A stretch of DNA of 64,000 nt from Symsagittifera roscoffensis. Lineage: Eukaryota > Xenacoelomorpha > Acoela > Convolutidae. The stretch covers positions 20,640,596 to 20,704,595 of the forward strand of contig NC_087067.1 of assembly GCF_963678635.1 (NCBI RefSeq), written 5' to 3'. Both the position numbers and the translations under genes were made by a program. Shown here in pieces: positions 1 to 9,021 of this stretch. How positions within the stretch are numbered: position 1 is the stretch's first letter; every line of letters begins with the position of its first letter. Under the pieces are notes generated by a model. The model searched no databases. It was not told the origin of the DNA and saw only the letters and a program-made list of their open reading frames with translations.

Positions 1-323
1 TTTTTTAAATTAAGTGAATTTAAGTTTAAAATGGTTTAAATTTGTTTAAAAAAAGATTTAGTGTTTGAATGATATTAGTGAGTTTATGATTGCTGTTATG
101 TTTTAGGTGATGAAGCTGAGACAACTGATGATTTTATGATTACTAACAGTTTATTGTCATGCTACTAATTTTTATTTTGATTTTTAATAAATATTTTCCA
201 AACATGTTTTATATAATACTGCAGAATTTTAGGAAAACGATCTGAGATATTTTTATCAATCGTTATTGTATATTAATATTTTGTTTAGCGCCTGTAATGA
301 TCATGAAGATTGGCTTCAAGATT

Positions 324-668
324 TTATGTTTGCAAATGAAAATCTAAATTCATTGCTAATAAAATTCTAAATATAAAAGTTTGTGTTGGCTTTTGCCGTA
401 CTATCATATAACTATTTGTTAAGTTTCTACTTTGTCGTATGTCGTCTCTGGTTCGAGGTATTCTTCCAATTCCGGGTAGTTCTATTATCGTTCGGAATAT
501 TGGCTCTGATCTATTGAGTCGTAGAGACATTTCGATTAAATTATCGTCGTATAACATTTTGAAAATGTTTTGTCTAAATTCTAATCTATTTTTGGTTAAT
601 TCTAAGCTATTAAGGTCTTGTTCGAGACTTATGGTCGCACCAGATGAGTTATAACCGAGGTGGTTAAC
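324..668 (-). pseudogene. Degenerate coding-like stretch, unidentified
   Basis: The minus strand is open for about 114 codons, from a TGA at 669-671 down to 324, with an Arg/Asn/Glu-rich and rather proteinaceous composition (an internal Met at 557 is followed by LYDDNLIEMSLRLNRSEP). Upstream of it (669-900) the same strand keeps coding-like words but is broken by several stops in each frame. Base composition is less AT-rich than the flanking introns. I do not recognise the family. A decayed retroelement gag or polyprotein is one possibility; a chance ORF is another. Confidence 0.25.
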
Positions 669-911
669 TCATAGAGTAATTTCGGATAGGGTACACCGTC
701 TGCTCGTCACGCTATCTTATTTTCGGCCGGATAGATTCGTGCAACTTCTTAGTCTAATACCGATCCTAATCTTACTCTTATACTATCTAGTCTCAGGTTG
801 TTTAACTAGTCTCTGCTAGGCTCAATAGATCTAGGGTATACTGGTTTATTGCGGCTGCTGAAGTTCGCTTGGAGCGTCAACTAATTTCTAAGTTAAATTC
901 AAATCTCTCTG

Positions 912-939
912 GTGCTGAAATTACAAGTAATTTCAGCAC
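912..939. repeat. Perfect 13-bp inverted repeat (hairpin)
   Basis: GTGCTGAAATTAC (912-924) is followed by AA and then its exact reverse complement (927-939). It lies about 180 bp upstream of the first recognised SLC23 exon. Its function is unknown; it may be the end of a foldback element. Confidence 0.7.
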
Positions 940-1122
940 TTACAAATAAGTGGGTTGTTAGTTAGATGGATCATGATTGGTTAATATTAAATACTTTACA
1001 ATGGTAAAATATCTAATTTATCCAATCATAAAATGTAGTTTAGATCAGGTTCCAATTGTGATCGGCCTGTTGGAATTTTCGGTTTGTTGGCCCTTCGGCT
1101 TGTTGTTCTATTACCGTTTTAG

Positions 1123-1310
1123 CCTATTACCAAAGTCACACTTGTTTTTCAAGGTCATCCTGGCGGTTCTGACCAGCTGGTTTATCTGTGCAGTTCTCAC
1201 CTGGACTGGGTTGCTATCTGAAGAGAAGGGCTCTGCAGGATATGCCGCGAGAGTGGACACCAAAATAGACGTGATACTACAGTCACCCTGGATTCGGATA
1301 CCCTATCCGT
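1123..1310 (+). CDS. SLC23 exon a (first in window)
   Basis: Encodes [16 protein letters not shown]..., the SWF helix, and the [23 protein letters not shown] segment. The donor GTAAGT at 1311 is clear. The acceptor is inferred at the AG of 1121-1122 behind a pyrimidine-rich stretch; the protein similarity is weak in the first dozen residues, so the 5' edge is the least certain exon boundary. It ends in phase 1 (T of a Phe codon). Confidence 0.8.
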
Positions 1311-4300
1311 GTAAGTTGAAAGTTGTACACGAAGCTAAAATCCGCTTGCTAAGTTCACTTGCTATATCTTTGAAGAAGTAGTTATTACAATTCATAAAAC
1401 CTTGATTGAAAAACATTAAATTGTAAAATAAATTTAAGCTGGCTCAAAATAAACAGTGAAAAAAATGTTCTCGGCCGACACGTTTATGAAGAAAATTGCG
1501 GACAGCTTCCAAATCAGGTACACTTCCAAGTTCCCTTTCCTAGAAAGTTGTGAAATGTTTCATTTTTTGTTGTCGAATAAGTTTGTTTCAGCAAAAAAAT
1601 ATTAAAATACTCACATGACTAACTTTCAAATTTTTGTGTACATCATAGATGAAGCCGGCGAAGTAAAAAACAAGCAATATGTTTAAAAGTTTAAACTCAA
1701 AGCACCAAAAAAAATAATTCGCTCGGTAACTTGTAAATTTTGGGCTCGATCCCTTTTTTCACCCCTTTATCTCTTTCTTTGCCCCTCCCCTCTCTTTCGG
1801 AAGTTGATATGAATTGAAGTGTCCACTCCCAGCATATATTTTCCACATTTTTCTTCGAATTTCGGAACGATAATGTTCAGTTAGCAGACAAGTTTTAATT
1901 TAAATAGGGGTGTCTACATGTTAGGCTGAATAAACCTGAAAATTTTTCAGAAACTAAATTTAGAAAGAAAAAATCAAAATTTTTGGTTTATGGGAAAACA
2001 CCTATCATACAATTTTCATATATGGAAAAATGCTTATCATAGAGTTTTCATACAATTTTCTGTACGTATCGAATTGTATGAAATTGTATGACAAGAAGTT
2101 TCTCATATATGGAAATTGTATGATAAGAAGTTGTGGTCAACCCGGGTATCCTGATGCAGTATCTTCAGTGACCCTGCTGCTCCAAGCTTGAGCTAATTTA
2201 AAAACTTGTACCAGGATGAACTTAAGGGAAAAATGACCAAACAAGTTTATTAAGCTTCCCTGGTATTATTTAACAAAATCATAATTCCTCTATGAGTTGT
2301 TAGTAGCAGTCCTTTCGATAGCACTTAATTGCTGTAAAGCAGCACAGACTGATGCAACCACATGAATCAAGGTGAAAGTTCTTATATTTTAAAAAAGGAG
2401 GTTTTGATATTTTTCAAGTGGCGTGATGTCTGCAATTGGATAAAAAACTTAGGGTTGTTCAAATCAGTACAGGTGCTTATCTAGCTCAAATTGCAGATAA
2501 ACTAAAATAGATATCAGTAGAGCAAAATACGAAATGTACGTGCTTTTTCGAAAACTATATTTATAAAAAAAAATTGCTTGCACAATTCCAATTCGTTGAA
2601 AAACGACGTGTAAACGTCGGAATTGAAGATAGTTTCTCATTTTATTGCTTCATATTCATCACGAGACAACCAAATATAAGTATGTTCATGATTGAGTGTG
2701 AAGAATTTTCTAATCTCAATTCACCTGATACCTGAAAAAAGTGACAGAGTTAATCTGAAATCTGTATATAATGTTTTAAAGCATCGATTTGCAGAAACGA
2801 ATTTTTGGTGCAAGTATTAATGAAAAAAGGGCCATATTGTTGCAGTCCAGTTTTTTCTCAGTCCACGTTGTTTTTTTTATGCAACTTTTCTTTTTAAACT
2901 ACGTGTTTCAGTCCAATGGGGTCTTCCGACCTTCAGCATGGCAGGTGCAATCGGGATGATGGCCGGAGTTCTGGCCAGTATGTTGGAGTCCATAGGCGAC
3001 TACTACGCATGTGCCAGACTGTCTGGAGCAGGGAAACCGGAGCTACACGCAGTCAATAGAGGTATTTTGGTCGAGGGGCTGTGTTGTATGGTCGCCGCTG
3101 TCTTTGGCACAGGCAATGGGACAACATCCTACTCGGAAAACGTCGGCGCCATAGGAATTACTAAGGTTATTACGTTTAAAAAGTTATTTTATTTTTCTTA
3201 AGTCCAAAACTTGCGTCATTAGATTACAATAGTATTAAAATAGCGGTGGGTAAAGAGCGTCGAAGAAAATAGTTAATTGCCGTTTTTTCTCTATTTTAAA
3301 AACCGGCTAAACAAAGTAAACTAAAGATTCAATTTATCTCGCAGTTTCATCACAGTATTAATTTTTGACTTTTAGTCACGGGGATAGTTCATTTTGATCT
3401 GCAATTTGGCCTGGATGATTTTCCAAACTTTTAAAAAATTTAATAAAATAATGTGCTGTTGAAAATTTATGCTCGGTAATCAAAAATTTTGAGAAAACGT
3501 GCCGAAAAATCTTGTCACCGAGTACTGTTTTTGTCAATTTTTGTTTCAAAAATTTAAATTTTTGCGTGAATTTAATACTAGTATCAATATCAATGCTCTC
3601 AGAAAAATTACTGGTCACAAATAGTAAAATTCCCACAAATAGTTTCAAAGAGCGTGCTACCCTTTGAGCGTCAAAATCCTGAGAGCTGCTGACTTTTTTA
3701 TTCGTTATCAACAGGGGCGGATTAGGGGAGGGGGGGGGGGGGGGACGGACGCACCCTTCCCCCCTCAGGGATTCGACCCCCCTGCCGACCCAAAATGGAT
3801 ATTAAGAAATCCATTTTTGGTGACGGACCGTAAAATTTTTGGCGCCAATCCATTCTAATTGTGAGGGGGGAGCGCGCGCCAAAAAAACGCAATTTTTTGG
3901 TCAAAATTTTCCAAAAAAAGCCTAAAAACGCCTTTTTCGGCCTGTTTTTTCAAAAATCTGCCTGCGGTACAGAAAACTTGGCCAAAACAGCGTCTTTTTA
4001 GTGCTTTAGGAGAGCTTTGAAAATCAATTTGGCCGACCTAATTTTGAATTTTTTTTGAAAACACCCGCCCCTGGTTATCAATGTAGGTGGGAAGCAGGCG
4101 AGTCATCCAGTGGGCGGCACTGATGATGGTAGTGCTGGGCTGTCTGGGCAAATTCGGAGCTGTCTTCACAACAATACCCACGCCCATTATAGGAGGCGTC
4201 TTCTTCTGCATGTTCGGAATGTGAGTTTAAATAAGGAACTTAACTAAGTCTTTCTCTCTTCTCACGCAATTCTTTGAAAGGATCTGAGCAATTCGTATTA

Positions 4301-7300
4301 TAAAAATTGCCTTTTCCTCGCTGCAATTAACGTACTAACTAGGAAACTACGAAAACTAAGGGTTCAAGAGTCGCCAAAGTTCTCGTACAAAACTCTGAAC
4401 CCTATTCGTTAAACAAGAACTCTATTTATTCACGTAGTTTTTTTTTAAATTTCTTTCAATTAAGGATCACGGGAGTGGGTCTGTCCAACCTGCAGATGGT
4501 GGATCTTAAATCCAGTAGGAATCTGTTCGTTCTCGGAGTCTCCATCTTCGTCGGAATTGCACTACCTAAATGGATGCAGAAGCCTGAAAATGTGATCGAT
4601 TTAGGTAAGAGAAAAGAGGTTCTCACTTAAGGCAGTGACGTTTGGTTGCTTGTTTAATATTCGTTTGGTTGATTGTTTAATATTCATTACTCGAGTAAAA
4701 TTAAAATTAAGCGTAAATAAGTTATTGTAAACTGTCTAAAATAAACATAAATAAGTCTGCTTTCTCGCTTCACTCGCTCGAATTTAGACAAAAAAAAATC
4801 AAAAAATGCAAACAAATTTTTCTCAATCTACATTTCATTATATTAATTCCACACTAAAACTTGTGTTTTATCATTGTATTTCAATAGAGAAAAATACGAC
4901 AAGAAAATTTTTGCAAAAAGTATTGTTCGTAATCACGAAAGCACACACAATGAAAGAAAAAAAGACGGTTTGTCACAAAAAAAATCAAGTAATTTTGCAA
5001 ATAATTTGATCAATGTGATAATCTGATGTAAGCATAGAAGGCAAAAGTGCGCTAAATCAGAACTAGAGGCCTTAATTCAAAGTTAAAACCGAATATTTTC
5101 ACTTCCCAGTGTGTACCTGGCGGTATCAGCATTGAGAGATGGAAGGTTTAATATTTAACCAACTTTAACTTTTTTTAAAATACAACAACATCCTATGATA
5201 TTGCATACATTTAAAGTGTTATTAGTACTTTATTTAATGAATGGAGAATGCGATTGATGAGGTGCTGGCAGGAATTTGTTTTAGAAAACCTGTTCTTAAA
5301 ATTTAAATTACTCCCTAACGCGAAGAAAAATCATCAGCGTTTTTAGAGTTGAATACTGAAAGCCTTTGAGAAAGCTTTTTTCTGTAACATAATTGTTTTG
5401 CAGTTTGATGTTTGATGTATTTTAAATTCCTTTCATTTCTTTTCCTTTGCTAAAAAGAAGGCAGACTCCAATTTCGAACTCTAAAAAATTGGAGACTGCC
5501 TTCTTTTTGGAGTCTGCCTTCTAAAAACGCTGATGATTTTTCTTCGCGTTAGGGGCTAATTTAAATTTTACGATAAGGTTTTCTAAAAAAATTCATGCTA
5601 GCAGCACCTCATTAATCGCATTCTCCATTCATTGATTGATGAGGTGCTGTACATTATTCAATGAATGGAGAATGCGATTAATGAGGTGCTGCTAGCAGGA
5701 ATTTTTTTAAAGAAAACCTGTTCGTAAAAATTAAATTACTTCCTAACGCGAAGAAAAATCATCAGCGTTATTCAATGAATGGAGAATGCGATTGATGAGG
5801 TGCTGCTAGCAGGGATGTTTTTTAGAAAACCTGTTCTTAAAATTTAAATTACTCCCTAACGCGAAGAAAAATCATCAGCGTTTTAAGAGTTGGATACTGA
5901 AAGTCTTTGAGAAAGTTTTTTTCTCTAACATGAATTTTTTGCGGTGTGATGCTTGATTTATTTTAAATTCAATTCATTTTTTTTCCTTTGATAAAAAGAA
6001 AGCCGACTCCAATTTCGAACAGCAAAAGTGTCAAGGTAACAAAAACTGGGCATGCCTTTTAATTTCAATTTCAAAATTGGACTTTAAATTAATTTTCTGA
6101 ATTCCGTGCAAAAAATGCAAGAAAATTGTACACCTTGGCATATTTTTCAACTAACGTTTTTAAGCTAATTTTTTGTTCCGGCACCAATCTTCATCAAGCA
6201 TTTGATTTTTGGCTCTGTATTTCGTAAAGAGAATATTTGTTGATCGCTTAAAATTCACAAAACATACAGTTTGGCCCCGTAATGATCTGTATTGCATTTG
6301 ATGCGAACAGCTGTTCTGTTCAAAACAGCATAAAATTTTTAAAAAATTGAAGGCTTCTTGAAACTGGAAAACCCGAAAAACCAATCTATTTTTAAGGGCT
6401 GCCATTAGAAAATTGGGAGACGAGGAGTAATAATCAAGAGGTTAGCGGTGATTAGTCATATTAGTTAAAACAACCACTCGATCATAAATTTAATGAAATA
6501 AACCAAAAACTGCAATGCTTGAAAAATCGTGAAAAGTTCGGGCGGGAAAAGTTCTCTGGTTATAAACTAAAATACTTATTTTTGATAAATGTAAAAAAAA
6601 TATCATTGAAGTTTTAATTGGATTTCAGATTCTAATTCAAGTTTCAAAGTGTTTGTTCCGTCTCAATTTTTGAAAACAAAATCGTTGCAGAACTAACACT
6701 TGCACTTCTCATACACAAGAAAAATATGACCGATAACGCTGCTGGGAATGAGTAAAACTGAAAGAGTAAAACTTTGAGACTACAAAATTTTTTAAGTGAC
6801 TCACGCAATTATGAATCTACATAATTGCTAAGTGACGCAAGCCAATTATGACGCAAAATCAGTACCAGTCAAATTGAAAAAAAAAGAAGTTTACCAACTA
6901 ACAAGCCTCAGTTTATAGAGCGGACGCATTTTAACTGGTATACGAAAAAAAATCATTAAGAACATCCGACCCTGCCCAAGTTGGAACCCTTTTGTTTTGT
7001 TGAGGTTCTCCTTTACTGTCTCTACGCTACAGATCCATGATACCTTGAAGCTAAAGTGCTATTTGTAATATAATAGTCTGTATTAATATCCTTAGTATTG
7101 GCTGTTCCTAATTGCTGGCTATTGATCAAAATGAACACTTTCAAAGTGAACAAATTTTGTCGCAACAATATTTGCTTCGCAACAATATTTGCGACTATGT
7201 TGGAAAAAAAAGAGTTCATACTACAACACAAGCTTTGCTTGTCTAATCATAATACTTTGTTTTCAGGCTTAAAATAAAAAAATACAACTTGTCTTTACAT

Positions 7301-8623
7301 TCTTCAACCCGGGCCCAAGCATGGTTATAAAGCCTAGTTGCCACTATTTTCAGACTCTCATTTAGTTTGACCAACCCTGAAAACTTTCTAAAGGCGCATG
7401 TGGTGCCAACACATACAAACTTTGAGGGGGGAGCGTGCGCCAATAAAAACGCTATTTTTGGTCAAAATTTTCCCGAAAAAGCCTGAAAACGCTTTTTGGC
7501 CTGTTTTTTTTCAAATTTTCCTGCAGAGCAGAAAGTTTGGTTCAAATAGGGTCTTTACAGATCTTGGGAGAAACCGGAAAACCATTTCAACCGACCTAAA
7601 AAAGTCTACAAAATTATTGAAAACTTTTTGAAAAACCCCCACACCACTCGAGAAAATCCTGGATCCAACCCTGCCTATAATGATCTGTTTTTGAGCTTGA
7701 GGGCGAGACAGAAAAAAAACTGAGAAGTTCAAACTTTTTTTTTAAAATATTTAAATATTTTTATCTTGGATTCCAGGAAATGACCAGGCGTCCCAGATAG
7801 TGACTGTGTTATTGAGTACCTCCATGTTCATCGGAGGAGTGACAGGATTCATTCTAGACAACACCATCCCAGGCTCCAGACAGGAGAGAGGATTAGTGGC
7901 TTGGAACGACTCATGTTAGTTTATCTAGCAAAACCATATAGTTTTTTTAGTTTACTCGGTGACTGGCGTCTTACCGGTCCTATTTTTCCTGGAACATTTT
8001 AGCAAAAAAAAATCCCAAATTTTTTCCCACTCATTTGAACTTTCATGATACTTAATTTATCGCGCCAGGTGGAAAACAAAATCTAACCACTTAAATTCGA
8101 CTCGGTTGTAGAAACTGACGTAATAATTTGACTGATAAAAGATTTATTACACCAAATACCTTTCAACCATTCTATACAGAAACCAGTTTTCAGATATCGT
8201 GAATGTACTCTATTTTTGATAAACTGAGGTAGTATTCTTGGCAATTAAGTTTAAAAATTGGTTCAAGAAGGCGCGGAATAACAAAATTAAAATTGTAGGT
8301 GATTAAACTAGTAGGTGATTAAGCTTGTAGATGGTTTTTAATCCGTTTTCCTTTCATGTGAATGTGAATAGAATTCGGCTTTCTTTTCATATGACGATGG
8401 AGATTGAATTATATCTTTCTATTATTCAGGCGATATTACTTCTGACAGCAGTGACACCGACTCGCAATCGCGCCGAGACAAGACTTACGATGTGCCATAT
8501 GTCGAAAATTTAGCGAGAAAATTGACTTTCATTCAGCTTCTGCCAGTATGCCCTAATTACTCGAAAAGAAACAAAGGAAAAAGTAAAAAGAAATCCAGCG
8601 AAAAAGATGAGCACTGCGTTTAA
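1123..8623 (+). CDS. SLC23 family ascorbate/nucleobase transporter, 3' six exons (N-terminus upstream of window)
   Basis: Six exons (1123-1310, 2912-3165, 4087-4220, 4465-4604, 7777-7914, 8430-8623) join in phase to 348 codons plus stop. The product aligns with the C-terminal two thirds of animal SLC23A1/A2: an [12 protein letters not shown] membrane helix, the APW-type segment [17 protein letters not shown], the block [15 protein letters not shown], and the NAT-family signature [10 protein letters not shown]. Further blocks are [36 protein letters not shown] and [14 protein letters not shown], followed by a [13 protein letters not shown] cytosolic tail rich in Lys and Ser. Family members are multi-pass permeases; animal ones usually couple Na+ to ascorbate, some carry nucleobases. 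The sequence does not settle the substrate. The N-terminal exons, including the QH motif, must lie before the window. Introns are repeat-rich. All introns use GT-AG. Confidence 0.93.
2003..2125. repeat. Imperfect foldback repeat in SLC23 intron
   Basis: TATCATACAATTTTCATATA (2003 on) reappears as its near-exact reverse complement ending at 2125, with a further internal pair of CATACAATTT / AATTGTATG words between them. The AT-rich arms could form a long hairpin; a small foldback element is likely. Confidence 0.6.
2912..3165 (+). CDS. SLC23 exon b, carries [14 protein letters not shown] and the NAT signature
   Basis: The acceptor AG is at 2910-2911 and the donor GTTATT at 3166. The first two bases complete the split Phe codon, giving [12 protein letters not shown]. 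The exon carries [19 protein letters not shown], the NRGILVEG block and [20 protein letters not shown], the most conserved part of the family. The Met at 2938 is internal and is not a start. Confidence 0.92.
3712..4073. mobile_element. hAT-type MITE with perfect 8-bp target duplication
   Basis: The 362-bp segment begins CAGGGGCGG and ends CCGCCCCTG, a 9-bp perfect terminal inverted repeat. It is flanked on both sides by GTTATCAA (3704-3711 and 4074-4081). An 8-bp duplication fitting nTnnnnAn with CAGGG-type ends is the hallmark of hAT transposons. No transposase is encoded, so this is a non-autonomous copy. The interior has a G run at 3725-3745 and the conserved phrase GGTCAAAATTTTCC, shared with the relatives at 7425, 17812, 18916 and 23553. 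It sits in an SLC23 intron directly before exon c. Confidence 0.88.
4087..4220 (+). CDS. SLC23 exon c
   Basis: Encodes [18 protein letters not shown] followed by [19 protein letters not shown]. The acceptor AG is at 4085-4086 and the donor GTGAGT at 4221. Only 13 bases separate this exon from the right end of the MITE at 3712-4073, so the normal polypyrimidine and branch region of the intron has been displaced upstream of the MITE. Confidence 0.92.
4465..4604 (+). CDS. SLC23 exon d
   Basis: Encodes [19 protein letters not shown] followed by [18 protein letters not shown]. The split Met codon AT/G joins exon c. The acceptor follows TTTCTTTCAATTAAG and the donor is GTAAGA at 4605. Matches the SNLQ.VDL.SSRNLFILG block of the family. 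Confidence 0.92.
5236..6021. repeat. Cluster of direct and inverted ~114/250-bp repeats
   Basis: The phrase AATGAATGGAGAATGCGATT begins copies at 5236 (plus, about 250 bp), 5655 (plus, 114 bp) and 5771 (plus, about 250 bp); a reverse-complement copy spans about 5523-5636. Each copy runs through GAGGTGCTG..AGCAGG, a CCTGTTC..AAAT stretch and CTAACGCGAAGAAAAATCAT. The order plus, minus, plus, plus means large cruciform or dsRNA structures are possible in the pre-mRNA. It lies inside the 3.2-kb SLC23 intron before exon e. Confidence 0.8.
5452..5508. repeat. 22-bp hairpin within the repeat cluster
   Basis: The arms AAAAAGAAGGCAGACTCCAA.. (5452-5473) and its reverse complement (5487-5508, one mismatch) flank a 13-nt loop. 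A third half-copy GGAGTCTGCCTTCT follows at 5509-5522, so either right arm could pair with the left arm. Confidence 0.75.
7425..7680. mobile_element. Diverged relative of the hAT-type MITE
   Basis: Shares GAGGGGGGAGCGYGCGCCAA, GGTCAAAATTTTCC, the AAAACGC..TTTTTGGCCTG stretch and ..ACCGACCTAA with the element at 3712-4073, in the same order and orientation. The right end reads GGATCCAACCCTGCC, a typical degraded hAT terminus. The left end is missing, so it is an old, truncated copy in the SLC23 intron before exon e. Confidence 0.6.
7777..7914 (+). CDS. SLC23 exon e
   Basis: Encodes [18 protein letters not shown] followed by [18 protein letters not shown] and ERGLVAW. The acceptor CCAG ends at 7776 and the donor GTTAGT starts at 7915. 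Matches the last transmembrane block of SLC23 proteins. The split Cys codon T/GC joins exon f. Confidence 0.92.
8430..8623 (+). CDS. SLC23 terminal exon f
   Basis: The acceptor is TTATTCAG at 8422-8429. The exon encodes a Ser/Asp-rich linker ([17 protein letters not shown]), then [12 protein letters not shown] and [18 protein letters not shown], and stops at 8621-8623. The YDxPF/Y..IPICP-type tail is typical of animal SLC23. The Lys/Ser-rich final 20 residues are specific to this sequence. Confidence 0.9.
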
Positions 8624-8738
8624 GTCTTTCTATTACGAAGTTACGTATTCCAAGAAAAATGTCCTTAGTATCTTCATGAAACGAAAGTACAGAAAAACAA
8701 AAAAAAGCTTTTAGCGATGCTGCATTTTTGTGGGACCA

Positions 8739-9021
8739 ACTGTACAATTCCCTTCCCCTTCCTCCCCCCCAAAAATGATTTATTAAATACCGGTTCTTCA
8801 GAAACTGATTTTTCGAAGGCAAAATAAATTGATCTAACTAATCAAAACAATCAATCAATTAACAGGATAAAATAGCTATTCGGTATTTAAAAAAAATTTC
8901 TTCAGCCGTATTTCATCGCGCTTGTTTGAAATGAATATATTTAATGTGGAAAAATTAATACATGCTTGGGGAGGACATTCTACGGTACGTCACGTAGGGG
9001 GGGAGGGTTGTACAGTTGATC
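8739..9021. mobile_element. Candidate TIR element with C/G-rich ends
   Basis: CAACTGTACAATTCCC..CCTCCCCCCC (about 8739-8770) is mirrored by GGGGGGGAGGGTTGTACAGTTGATC (about 8998-9022). The ends are imperfect inverted repeats about 280 bp apart. No target duplication is clear. A related G-rich end (GGGGGGAGGGGGGTTCGTGC) occurs at 16190-16210. Confidence 0.4.
8823..8828 (+). promoter_or_regulatory. Candidate SLC23 polyadenylation signal AATAAA
   Basis: This is the first AATAAA on the plus strand after the SLC23 stop, about 200 nt downstream. A second AATAAA lies near 9286. The exact cleavage site is not visible. Confidence 0.45.
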
